Positions 38,848-48,396 of a stretch of 64,000 nucleotides of DNA are shown piece after piece (the stretch's first letter is position 1; each line of letters opens with the position of its first letter). The position numbers were made by a program, and so were the translations under genes. A model generated the notes under the pieces. That model did not search any database. It had not been told where the DNA came from and saw only the letters and a list, made by a program, of their open reading frames with translations. The stretch lies in NCBI GenBank assembly GCA_963830065.1, contig CAWHLA010000008.1, positions 348,356-412,355 on the forward strand, in the 5' to 3' direction. The DNA is from JACCZR01 sp963830065. GTDB taxonomy: Bacteria; Actinomycetota; Thermoleophilia; Solirubrobacterales; Thermoleophilaceae.

Positions 38848-39405
38848 CTAGGCGGCTTCGTCGAGCCAGGCCCTGATCGTCTGCTGGTGCGGCGCCCAGG
38901 CCGCCCACACGTTCAGCCCCCAGTCCCTGATCCGCGCTCCGTACTCCTCGTGGCAGGAGGCGTCGAGCACGTCGGCCACCGTGACCGTGCCCAGCTGCGG
39001 CGGCGGCTCCAGCCACCCGAACGGGCGCTGCTTCTCGGTCAGCGTCGGGAACAGCCGGTGCACGTAGTCCGGGTCGGCCTCGCGCTCGAGCACGAGGCAG
39101 AGGCCGGCCAGGTGCACGGCCACCGACTGCTCGGCCTGTCGCCCGGGCCGGCCGGGGTGCTGGGCGGCGTAGGCGTCGACCGTGAGCCGGTGGAAGTCCG
39201 GCATGTCCAGCTGCCCGTAGTCCAGCGACAGCAGCTCGCCGTACTGGGCCCAGCATTCCGGCGAGGCGCCGATGTATGGATGCGTCGGCCCATCGGTGCG
39301 GGGCAGCTCGAGGCCGCACCCGGGGCAGATCGACGCCGGGGCCGCTACGAGCCGCTCTGCCCGATCTCGAGGAAGGCGTTCAGGCGCCTGACCTCGCGCA
39401 CGCAC
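38848..39405 (-). CDS. DUF5946 family protein
   Basis: 185 residues as drawn, but the conserved part begins at ICPGCGLELPRTDGPTHPYIGASPECW, whose core is CPGCG then PTHPYIGASPECW. No ATG, GTG or TTG lies between that point and the GTG at 39405, which would make the gene overlap atpC by 61 bases. The true start is therefore uncertain. Other marks are HRLTVDAYAAQHPG and AVHLAGLCLVLER. A CxxC and a later Cys/His could bind a metal. Function is unknown. Confidence 0.75.
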   Translation of the reverse strand: MRARGQAPERLPRDRAERLVAAPASICPGCGLELPRTDGPTHPYIGASPECWAQYGELLSLDYGQLDMPDFHRLTVDAYAAQHPGRPGRQAEQSVAVHLAGLCLVLEREADPDYVHRLFPTLTEKQRPFGWLEPPPQLGTVTVADVLDASCHEEYGARIRDWGLNVWAAWAPHQQTIRAWLDEAA

Positions 39406-39761
39406 CGCTGGTACCCCTCGGTGCCCTTCTCGGACTCGTCGCGCGACTTCTCGGCCTCCTTGAGCTGCGACTCCAGCTCGGAGCGATCGAGGTCCTCGGG
39501 CGCATGGGCGTCCTCCAGGATCAGCAGGGCCGAGTTGTCGATCACCTGCATGTAGCCCTCGCCCTGGGCGAACGTCACCACGTCGGAGTCCGACTTGTAC
39601 AGGCGCAGCTCGGTGGGCTCCAGCATCGCCATCAGCGGCGCGTGGTTGGCCAGGATCCCCAGCCCGCCCGTCTGCGAGCGGGTGGAGACCATCTCCACCT
39701 CGTCGTCGAAGATCTTGCCCTCTGGCGTGAGGACCTCGCAGGGGAAGGGGCTACGAGCCAT
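39345..39761 (-). CDS. atpC: F1 ATP synthase epsilon subunit
   Basis: 138 residues. The N-terminal beta-sandwich (FPCEVLTPEGKIFDDEVEMV, GGLGILANHAPLMAML, GEGYMQVIDNSALLILED) is standard; the C-terminal helical hairpin is present and highly charged. It couples the rotor to gamma and can inhibit ATP hydrolysis. Its ATG overlaps the atpD end by 11 bases. It is the last gene of the atp operon. Confidence 0.95.
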   Translation of the reverse strand: MARSPFPCEVLTPEGKIFDDEVEMVSTRSQTGGLGILANHAPLMAMLEPTELRLYKSDSDVVTFAQGEGYMQVIDNSALLILEDAHAPEDLDRSELESQLKEAEKSRDESEKGTEGYQRCVREVRRLNAFLEIGQSGS

Positions 39762-41340
39762 TCTCCTCCGAGCTGTCCTCGCCGTTGTCGCCGGAATCGG
39801 AGTCGGAGTCGTCGGACTCCTCGTCCTCGTCCTCGTCGGAGCCGGCCTCCTGCGCGACGTCGTCGATCGAGCCCTTCATGTAGAAGGCGCGCTCGGGCAG
39901 GTCGTCGTGCTTGCCCTCGACGATCTCCTTGAACGAGCGCACGGTGTCCTCGATCGGCACGTAGATGCCGGGTGAACCCGTGAACGCCTCGGCCACGAAG
40001 AACGGCTGCGACAGGAAGCGCTCGATCTTGCGGGCGCGCTGCACCAGCTGGCGGTCGTCGTCGGAGAGCTCGTCGATGCCGAGGATGGCGATGATGTCCT
40101 GCAGCTCCTTGTAGCGCTGCAGCGTCTCCTTGACCTGCGTGGCCACCTGGTAGTGCTCCTCGCCCACTATGTCCGGCTTGAGGATCGTGGAGGTCGAGTC
40201 GAGCGGGTCGACAGCCGGGTAGATCCCCTTCTCGGAGATCGACCGCGACAGCGTCGTGGTCGCGTTGAGGTGGGCGAACACCGACGCCGGGGCCGGGTCG
40301 GTGAGGTCGTCGGCCGGCACGTAGATGGCCTGCACCGACGTGACCGAGCCCTCCTGGGTTGAGGTGATCCGCTCCTGCAGCTGGCCCATCTCGGTCTCAA
40401 GCGTGGGCTGGTAGCCGACCTGGGAGGGCATGCGACCCAGGAGCGCGGAGACCTCCTGGCCCGCCTGCACGAACCGGAAGATGTTGTCGATGAACAGCAG
40501 TACGTCCTGGCCACCCTGCTCGCGGAAGTACTCCGCCATGGTCAGGCCTGACAGGGCCACGCGCATGCGGGCTCCCGGCGGCTCGTTCATCTGGCCGAAG
40601 ACGAGCATCGTCTTCTCGAGGACGCCCGACTCCTTCATCTCGAGCCAGAGGTCGTTGCCCTCGCGCGAGCGCTCCCCCACTCCCACGAAGGCAGACAGGC
40701 CCTCGTGCTCCTCGGCGATGTTGCGGATCAGCTCCTGGATCAGGACCGTCTTGCCCACGCCGGCGCCGCCGAACAGGCCGACCTTGCCGCCCTTGGCGTA
40801 GGGCGCGAGCAGGTCGATGACCTTGATCCCGGTCTCCAGCACCTCGCGGGTCGGCGTCAGGTTCTCGACGCTCGGCGCGCTGCGGTGGATCGGCCAGCGC
40901 TCCTCGACCTCGACCTCCTCGCCGCCGTCGATCACCTCGCCGAGCAGGTTGAAGATGCGTCCCAGGGTGACGTCGCCCACCGGCACGGTGATGGGGCCGC
41001 CGGTGTCGCGGATCTCGGCGCCGCGCTGGAGGCCGTCGGTGGCGTCCATGGCGACCGCGCGCACGCGGTCGTCGCCCAGGTGCTGCTGGACCTCGAAGAT
41101 CACCGTGTGCTGGCCGTCCGCGCCGCCGGGCTGCGCCTCGGTACCGGCCAGCTGCTTGTCCTCGTCGTCGTCGGACTCGCCGGTCTGCGGGTCAAGGTCG
41201 GCCTCGAGAGCGGTGTTGATCTCGGGCAGGTCGTCAGGGAAGACGGCCTCGATCACCACGCCGGCGATCTCCTCGACGCGGCCGACGTTCTGGCCGCCGC
41301 CGTTCTGCTCTGACTTCTCGCTCTGGGTAGCTGCTTCCAC
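39751..41340 (-). CDS. atpD: F1 ATP synthase beta subunit with acidic C-terminal tail
   Basis: 529 residues, about 50 longer than usual. Catalytic parts are intact: P-loop GGAGVGKTVLIQEL, VGERSREGNDLW, VFGQMNEPPGARMRVAL, and VYVPADDLTDPAPA with ITSTQEGSVTSVQA. Extra material is an insertion near residue 55 (PQTGESDDDEDKQLAGTEA) in the N-terminal barrel and an Asp/Glu/Ser-rich tail of about 35 residues after VAQEAG. The N-terminus is also extended (Ser/Glu/Gln-rich). Core catalysis should be normal. Confidence 0.95.
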   Translation of the reverse strand: MEAATQSEKSEQNGGGQNVGRVEEIAGVVIEAVFPDDLPEINTALEADLDPQTGESDDDEDKQLAGTEAQPGGADGQHTVIFEVQQHLGDDRVRAVAMDATDGLQRGAEIRDTGGPITVPVGDVTLGRIFNLLGEVIDGGEEVEVEERWPIHRSAPSVENLTPTREVLETGIKVIDLLAPYAKGGKVGLFGGAGVGKTVLIQELIRNIAEEHEGLSAFVGVGERSREGNDLWLEMKESGVLEKTMLVFGQMNEPPGARMRVALSGLTMAEYFREQGGQDVLLFIDNIFRFVQAGQEVSALLGRMPSQVGYQPTLETEMGQLQERITSTQEGSVTSVQAIYVPADDLTDPAPASVFAHLNATTTLSRSISEKGIYPAVDPLDSTSTILKPDIVGEEHYQVATQVKETLQRYKELQDIIAILGIDELSDDDRQLVQRARKIERFLSQPFFVAEAFTGSPGIYVPIEDTVRSFKEIVEGKHDDLPERAFYMKGSIDDVAQEAGSDEDEDEESDDSDSDSGDNGEDSSEENGS

Positions 41341-41356
41341 GGTTCTCCTTGCTGTC

Positions 41357-42268
41357 TTAGGTAAGGCCCTCGGCGCCGGCGACCACTTCCATGATCTCCT
41401 GCGTGATCTCGGCCTGGCGCTGACGGTTCATCTGGAGCTCGAGGTCGTCGATCATCTCGGTTGCGTTCTCCTGGGCGTTGCGCATGGCGGTCATGCGTGC
41501 GCCGTGCTCTGACGCGGTCGACTCGAGCAGGGCCCTGTAGATCGAGATCTCGATGTAGTCGGGCACGAGGCGCTTGAGCATCTCCTCGGGGTCGGGCTCG
41601 TAGATCCACAGCCCCTGGCGCTTCTTCTCCTCGGGGTCCTCGCGGACGTCCCCTTCCTCCTCGTCGACCACCAGGGCCTCGATCTGCTGCAGGGGCAGCA
41701 GGACGTCCTTCTGGACCTCCTGGCTCATGGCCGACTCGTAGTGGTTGAAGATGATCTCGACCCGGTCGACGTTGCCCGACTCGTACTCGCTCTCGATGTC
41801 GTTTGCCAGGGCGCGGGCGTTGGAGTAGGCGGGGCGGTCGGTGTAGCCCTGGCGGGCGACCACCACGTCCTTGCCGCGGAACGAGAGCGAGGAGATCCCG
41901 CGCTTGCCCGAGGCGAACCAGACGGCCTCCTTGCCCTCGTCGCGCAGCTCGCGCTCGCGCTGGTTGGCCGCGCGCATGATCTGGGAGTTGAAGGGGCCGG
42001 CCAGGCCGCGGTCGCCGGTGATGAGCAGCAGCCCGACGCGCTTGATGTCGTCGTGCTCCTCGAGCAGGGGCATATCGGGGATGCGCTCCACCGCCTCGAC
42101 CACGCGGCCGGTCATGCGCCGGATGGCGTCGGCGTAGGGGCGCATGGCCTCGATGCGCTGCTCGGCGCGGCGCAGGCGAGCCGCGGCGACCATCTCCATC
42201 GCGCGCGTGATCTTCTGGATGTTCTTCACAGAAGAGATGCGGCTCTTGGTGTCCTTCTGGGAGGCCAT
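41357..42268 (-). CDS. atpG: F1 ATP synthase gamma subunit
   Basis: 303 residues. The N-terminal coiled-coil strand IQKITRAMEMVAAARLRRAEQ and the C-terminal TASEHGARMTAMRNAQENATEMI are diagnostic; they form the central shaft. The middle Rossmann-like domain has LLLITGDRGLAGPFNSQI. A charged insertion (DEEEGDVREDPEEKKRQGLW) lies near residue 215. The atpA stop, once its frameshift is corrected, is 7 bases upstream. Confidence 0.96.
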   Translation of the reverse strand: MASQKDTKSRISSVKNIQKITRAMEMVAAARLRRAEQRIEAMRPYADAIRRMTGRVVEAVERIPDMPLLEEHDDIKRVGLLLITGDRGLAGPFNSQIMRAANQRERELRDEGKEAVWFASGKRGISSLSFRGKDVVVARQGYTDRPAYSNARALANDIESEYESGNVDRVEIIFNHYESAMSQEVQKDVLLPLQQIEALVVDEEEGDVREDPEEKKRQGLWIYEPDPEEMLKRLVPDYIEISIYRALLESTASEHGARMTAMRNAQENATEMIDDLELQMNRQRQAEITQEIMEVVAGAEGLT

Positions 42269-42274
42269 GGGCGG

Positions 42275-43979
<1,705 letters not shown>

Positions 43980-44003
43980 GGTCTGGGGTTCTCCTTCTGA
44001 GGC

Positions 44004-44537
44004 CTAGGCGCCTCGGGCTACTTGCTTTCTCAGCCGCTCGAGGCGGGCCTTGAGGCTTGCGTCCATGATCATGTTGCCGACCTGGAGCACCAGGCCGCCG
44101 ACGATGCCGGGGTCGATCGTGCTCGACAGCTCGATCCGCTTGCCGGTCTGCTCCTCGATCCGCCTGCCGATGTCGTTCACTACCTGCTCGTCGAGCTTGA
44201 CCGCCGTGGTCACCGACACGGGCAGGAGCTTGTTCTCCTCGGCCCACATCCGGTCGTACTCGCGGCGGATGCGGAAGATCGCCGGGAGCCGGTGGCGCTC
44301 GGCGAGCATCTCGAGGAAGTGGAGGAACCGCTCGTCTGCGTCGGTGACGGCCTGATCGATCCCCTCCTTCTTCTCCTTGGCGGAGAAGTAGGGCGAGAAG
44401 AAGAAGACCTGCAGGTCGCGGTTCTCGTCAAGGGCGTCGACGAACTCGCCGAGCTCGTCATGCACTCGGTCGAGCACGTCGTGCTCCTGGGCGACCTCGA
44501 ACAGCGATCGCGAGTAGACCTCGGCGATCTCCTCCAT
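44004..44537 (-). CDS. atpH: F1 ATP synthase delta subunit
   Basis: 177 residues, typical length. N-terminal helical domain EEIAEVYSRSLFEVAQEHDV and C-terminal ELSSTIDPGIVGGLVLQVGNMIMDASLKARLERL, whose core DPGIVGGLVLQVGN is the family signature. It ties the alpha3beta3 head to the b-subunit stalk. The start abuts the atpF stop. Confidence 0.95.
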   Translation of the reverse strand: MEEIAEVYSRSLFEVAQEHDVLDRVHDELGEFVDALDENRDLQVFFFSPYFSAKEKKEGIDQAVTDADERFLHFLEMLAERHRLPAIFRIRREYDRMWAEENKLLPVSVTTAVKLDEQVVNDIGRRIEEQTGKRIELSSTIDPGIVGGLVLQVGNMIMDASLKARLERLRKQVARGA

Positions 44538-45107
44538 CTAGTGCCTGCCGTTCCCCTCGTCGCCGGCCAACTGTGAGAAGTCGACCTCTCCCAGAGCCTC
44601 TTCGATCAGGCGCCGGTGGTCGTCGTCGTCGAGCGTCTTGCGGGTCACCTTCTCGGTGGCCAGCACGGTCAGGTTGGCGACCTCCTTGCGGATGTCGTCC
44701 AGCGCCCGCCGCGTCTCCTGCTCGATGTCCTTCCGCGTGGACTCCATCAGCTCGTCGCGGAGCTTCTTGGCGTCGATCTTCGACTGCTCCTCGTGGTGGT
44801 TCGCAGCCCTCTGGGCACGCGCGGTGATGTCGTCGGCCTGCTCGCGGGCCTCGCGCAGCCGTGCGCGGTACTCCTCGAGCAGCTCGTCGGCCTCGCGCTT
44901 GGTCTGCTCGGCGTGGTCGATCGACTCCTCGATCGCCCGCCGGCGCTTGTCCAGGGCATCGGCGATCCGCGGGAAGGCGACCTTGCGCAGGATCAGGAAG
45001 CTGATCCCGAACGCGAGCAGCGTCCAGATCATCAACCCCACGCTGGGGGTGACGAGGAAGTTGCCCGAGCCGCCTTCCGCGGCCAGCGGGAGCGCCACCC
45101 CCGACAT
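44538..45107 (-). CDS. atpF: F0 ATP synthase b subunit
   Basis: 189 residues from ATG 45107 (ATGA overlap with atpE). One membrane helix (GLMIWTLLAFGISFLILRKV, about 22-41) is followed by a long charged coiled coil (ALDKRRRAIEESIDHAEQTK onward) forming the peripheral stalk. A longer upstream open frame is only the shadow of atpE. It is a single b gene, so the stalk should be a b2 homodimer. Confidence 0.95.
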   Translation of the reverse strand: MSGVALPLAAEGGSGNFLVTPSVGLMIWTLLAFGISFLILRKVAFPRIADALDKRRRAIEESIDHAEQTKREADELLEEYRARLREAREQADDITARAQRAANHHEEQSKIDAKKLRDELMESTRKDIEQETRRALDDIRKEVANLTVLATEKVTRKTLDDDDHRRLIEEALGEVDFSQLAGDEGNGRH

Positions 45108-45379
45108 CAGCCGGAGCCGCCGAGGAAGAACGCGATCAGGCCGAAGATGAACGCGTAGAAGACGATCGCCTCGGTCAGCGCGAAGCCCAGCCACTGAATG
45201 GAGGTGATCTCCTCGCGCATCTCGGGCTGCCGGGTGACCGACTCGATCACCTTGCCGAAGATGTAGCCGACACCGATGCCCGGGCCGATGGTCCCGAGGC
45301 CCGCGCCCACGCCAAGCGCGATCGACGCCGTCGCCTTGGGACTGCCCTGGGCGATAACGAGTGTTAGTAGGTCTTCCAT
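45107..45379 (-). CDS. atpE: F0 ATP synthase c subunit
   Basis: 90 residues: two membrane helices joined by a polar loop (RQPEMREE). Helix 1 has the glycine-rich GVGAGLGTIGPGIGVG packing motif. Helix 2 carries the ion-binding glutamate E70 in GFALTEAIVFYAF. No Gln/Ser-Thr sodium-coordination pattern accompanies it, so a proton ring is expected. It lies between atpB and atpF. Confidence 0.97.
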   Translation of the reverse strand: MEDLLTLVIAQGSPKATASIALGVGAGLGTIGPGIGVGYIFGKVIESVTRQPEMREEITSIQWLGFALTEAIVFYAFIFGLIAFFLGGSG

Positions 45380-45388
45380 TAGTCCTCC

Positions 45389-46306
45389 TTAGTGGCCCTC
45401 GGTGGCCTCACCGAGGTAGATAGCGGTCAAGGTCGAAAAGATGAAGGCCTGGAGCCCGGCGATCAGGATGACCTCGAAGATGAAGAAGACGATCGCCACG
45501 ATCAGGGTGAGGGGGCCCAGCGCCGCGATGCCGAGGATGACCACGAGACCGCCGCCCATGAACAGGATCAGCAGGTGGCCGGCCAAGAGGTTGGCGAACA
45601 ATCGCACCGACAGGGAGATGATCCGGACGAACTGCGAGATGACCTCGATCGGGAAGACGAGGATCGCCAGCCCACCGCCGATTCCCGCCGGCAGCCAGCC
45701 CTTGAAGTAGCCCTTGAAGCCCTTCGCCCTGATGCCTTCGATGTGGTACGAGAACCACACGACCAGGGTCAGGACCAGCGGAACCGACACGTTCGCCGTG
45801 GCCGCGTAGATCGCGAACGACGGGATCTCCAGGCTGCCGATGTGAATCGGGTGCTCGGTGTTGGTCGGCAGCGGGATGTACCCGATCAGGTTCGAGATCA
45901 GGATGAAGAAGAAGATCGCCGCGATGAACGGGAACCACTTGCGGGCCAGCTCGGCCTGCATGTTCGCCCGCGTGATCTGGTTGAAGGTCAGGTCGTAGGT
46001 CATCTCGACCGCCGTCTGCACGTTGTTGGGGCGGTCCTGCATCCGGTTGGCGATGTAGACCATCGCGACGCACGTGAGAACGCAGGCCACGACGACGTAG
46101 AAGACGGCCTTGGTGATGCTCAGGTCCAGCCCGCCAATGTGGATCTCGATCCAGGGGGTGAGCTGGAACTCGTTCTGAGGCTGGAACTCGTTGTTCTGCC
46201 CGGCGGAGCCGAAGATCCCGAACAGGGCGATCATGAGGGCCAGGATGAGACCGGCCACGATCAGGATGATCTGCCGCGTGGAGAGCCGCGAGAACACCGC
46301 GGTCAT
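45389..46306 (-). CDS. atpB: F0 ATP synthase a subunit
   Basis: 305 residues, longer than E. coli's, with an N-terminal helix (LILALMIALFGIF) and further membrane helices. The essential stator arginine is R235 in SLSVRLFANLLAGHLLILF; other marks are FPFIAAIFFFILISNLIGYI and FKGWLPAG. The ATG overlaps the upstream gene's stop as ATGA. Confidence 0.96.
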   Translation of the reverse strand: MTAVFSRLSTRQIILIVAGLILALMIALFGIFGSAGQNNEFQPQNEFQLTPWIEIHIGGLDLSITKAVFYVVVACVLTCVAMVYIANRMQDRPNNVQTAVEMTYDLTFNQITRANMQAELARKWFPFIAAIFFFILISNLIGYIPLPTNTEHPIHIGSLEIPSFAIYAATANVSVPLVLTLVVWFSYHIEGIRAKGFKGYFKGWLPAGIGGGLAILVFPIEVISQFVRIISLSVRLFANLLAGHLLILFMGGGLVVILGIAALGPLTLIVAIVFFIFEVILIAGLQAFIFSTLTAIYLGEATEGH

Positions 46307-46662
46307 GGCTTCGGCCTCTCAAACGGTCGGGTGATCATCGTGGCACTTAGGTACGCGGTGAACAGTGAGATGACCAACACTGCCGCGGCCAAGCCGTCCT
46401 CCCGGTCCCCGGCCATGCCGACGCCAAACACGATCAGCGCGGTGAGCCAGCCCCGGACGAGCATGCTGCCGGCCAGCACGCCGGCCACCTGGCGCGGGTC
46501 GTCGGACTCGCGCGCCTTGCGATCGCTCAGGTACTGGATGCCACGCTGTACGAGCCACGCCACAGCAGCGGCGGCGTAGCCGAGCATCGGCAGTCCGGTG
46601 AGCAGGAAGACGGGCAGGGCGACGGCCAGCAACACCAGATCCAGGTAACGCAGGACGTTCAT
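46303..46662 (-). CDS. AtpI-like small membrane protein
   Basis: 119 residues from ATG 46662; an upstream start at 46704 is possible. About four hydrophobic helices (YLDLVLLAVALPVFLLTGL, LGYAAAAVAWLV, VAGVLAGSMLVRGWLTALIVF, LAAAVLVISLFTAYLSATMI). Position at the head of the atp operon and topology fit the AtpI/ATP synthase protein I group, which aids c-ring assembly or Mg2+ uptake, but sequence motifs are weak. Confidence 0.6.
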   Translation of the reverse strand: MNVLRYLDLVLLAVALPVFLLTGLPMLGYAAAAVAWLVQRGIQYLSDRKARESDDPRQVAGVLAGSMLVRGWLTALIVFGVGMAGDREDGLAAAVLVISLFTAYLSATMITRPFERPKP

Positions 46663-46720
46663 GCCCGCACTGCTCTCTGAGCTCCCTAGAGCGTGCGTCG
46701 TCAAGGCGGGGTGACTTTAC

Positions 46721-47738
46721 CTACACCACCCGGAGCAGGGCCTCCACCACCCGCTCGTCGAATTGCCTCCCGGCGCCGATACGCAACTCCTCGGCCGCCT
46801 CGTCGGCTCCGAGGGCCGCGCGGTAGGGCCGATCGCTGGTCATGGCCTCGTAGGCGTCGGCCACCGCGATGATCCGTGCCTCGAGCGGCACCTCGTCGCC
46901 GTTCAGGCCCTCGGGGTAGCCGGTGCCGTCCGGGCGCTCGTGGTGCAGGCGGATCCAGTCCCTCACCTCGTGGAAGTCCGTGCTCTCCAGCAACCGCGCC
47001 CCCGTGGAGGGGTGAGCGCGGACCCAGCCCCACTCCTCGTCGCTGAGCGGGCCGGCCTTCTCCACCACGCCTTCGGGGACAGCCACCCGGCCGACGTCGT
47101 GGAGGATCCCCGCCAGGCGCAGCCGCTCGACCTCGTCGGGCGACAGGCCCAGCTCGCGGGCGATCAGCTCGGAGTAGCGACCCACGCGGTGGCAGTGGGC
47201 GGGGTTGCCGGAGTCGCGCACGTCCAGCGACTCGGCCAGGCTCACCAGCGCCCCGACCTCCACGAAGCCGTGGTCGCGGCCCGCCGAGGCCCCGCGCGCC
47301 AGGATTCCCGGCACCTCGGCGCTCGAGATGACCGACCGGTTGCGGCCCAGGCGCTTGGCGGCGTACAGGGCGTGGTCGGCCGCCTGCAGCACCGCGTCGG
47401 ACGTCGTCCCGCCGGCAGCGCTCGAGCTCGAGGTCGAAGACCTCCTCGAAGCCGCGGCGGTTCAGCAGGTCGGTCAGCGGGTCCCGCCGCACCGCGTCGG
47501 TGAGGTTCGTGAGCAGGTAGGCAACCCGCTCACGCGCGCGCGAGACGAGGTACGCGGCGGCCGCAAGCGTGGCGACAGCCGACGCGTAGCCGCCGAGGAC
47601 CTCGCTGTCCTGCCCCTCGACGAGCAGGACGATCGCGAAGCAGAGCGCCACGAAGGTCACGTGCAGAGCCGCGGCCGCGGCGGCGCCGGCACGCGCCATC
47701 GAAGCAGCACTAGCCGGAACGTCGACTCCTGTGCTCAT
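46721..47738 (-). pseudogene. GGDEF/HD-GYP protein gene with an internal deletion and frameshift
   Basis: The 5' part from ATG 47738 encodes two membrane helices and the start of a GGDEF domain (AVRRDPLTDLLNRRGFEEVFDLELERC). Near 47395-47430 it jumps, in another frame, to the last GGDEF helix (VLQAADHALYAAKRLGRN), followed by a complete HD-GYP domain (HCHRVGRYSELIARELGL, LHDVGRVAVPE, HHERPDGTGYPEGLNGDE). About 90-100 residues including the GGDEF signature are missing. The intact gene would both make and break c-di-GMP or use a degenerate GGDEF. Either a real deletion or an assembly collapse explains it. Confidence 0.8.
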
Positions 47739-47818
47739 CGATGTCCGCCAGCTGATGCGCTCGCGGAGGGGCGGATCCATGCTCCTCCTCGTTCGCGGGT
47801 TCCCCGTCCTTGCCAGCA

Positions 47819-47830
47819 TAGGGTCGAATC
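47819..47830 (+). promoter_or_regulatory. Probable leaderless -10 of yjbQ
   Basis: TAGGGT (47819-47824) ends six bases before the GTG at 47831 with no Shine-Dalgarno between. A leaderless transcript is suggested. No convincing -35 is seen. Confidence 0.35.
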
Positions 47831-48250
47831 GTGTGGGTACAGCACGAAATCGCCTTAGCGGCCCGCTCTCGTGGCTTCCATCTGATCACCCATGAGGTCG
47901 AGGAGGGAATCCCTGAGCTCGGCTCTGTCCGGATCGGGCTCGCCCACCTGATGCTCCAGCACACGTCGGCCTCGTTGACGGTGAACGAGAACGCCTCGCC
48001 GGCGGTGCGGGACGACTTCCGCTCCTGGGTCGACGACGCCGTTCCCGAGGACGCGCCCTACTGGACCCACACCCTCGAGGGCGCCGACGACATGCCGGCC
48101 CACATCAAGGCCTCCCTGACGGGCCTGGACCTGACGCTCCCGGTCCGCGACGGCGCCTTCGCCTTGGGCACCTGGCAGGGGATCTACCTGTGCGAGCACC
48201 GCGATCGCGGGGGCTCGCGGCGGCTGGTGGTGACGCTGAACGGGGAGTAG
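47831..48250 (+). CDS. YjbQ/UPF0047 family protein
   Basis: 139 residues. Conserved: LAHLMLQHTSASLTVNENASP, then DDMPAHIKASLTGLDLTLPV and LGTWQGIYLCEHRDRGGSRR, covering the three-histidine site (His in LQHTSAS, DMPAHIK and CEHRD). The family has been linked to weak thiamine-phosphate synthase activity, but its main role is not settled. It is followed by a strong terminator at 48307-48337. Confidence 0.92.
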   Translation: MWVQHEIALAARSRGFHLITHEVEEGIPELGSVRIGLAHLMLQHTSASLTVNENASPAVRDDFRSWVDDAVPEDAPYWTHTLEGADDMPAHIKASLTGLDLTLPVRDGAFALGTWQGIYLCEHRDRGGSRRLVVTLNGE

Positions 48251-48306
48251 CGCCCCGGCCCGGCTCGCGCGGTGCGCGCTCGCCCTGGAAGACGCCCGCC
48301 CTCCTG

Positions 48307-48337
48307 AAACTCCTCAGTCGCCTGAGGAGTTTTTTTT
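48307..48337 (+). terminator. Rho-independent terminator of yjbQ
   Basis: Stem AAACTCCTCAG/CTGAGGAGTTT with a TCGC loop, followed directly by a T-run that reaches eight T's. It is the same stem as at 15349-15374. Confidence 0.85.
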
Positions 48338-48382
48338 GGACGGGTGCGCAACTCACCGCCCTCGTTGCGTCCTCCGCCTATG

Positions 48383-48396
48383 CGAACATACGTTTG
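48383..48396 (+). promoter_or_regulatory. Mycobacterial-type LexA (SOS) box
   Basis: CGAACATACGTTTG fits the actinobacterial consensus CGAACRNRYGTTYG at every fixed position; only the optional outer T/A pair is absent. Its last base is the G of the presumed GTG start (48396) of the radical SAM gene, so a bound LexA would block transcription or initiation. Confidence 0.55.

Noticed and set aside
48336..48395. Upstream extension of the radical SAM protein
   Set aside because: It would run through the yjbQ terminator T-run; the GTG at 48396 gives the family N-terminus.
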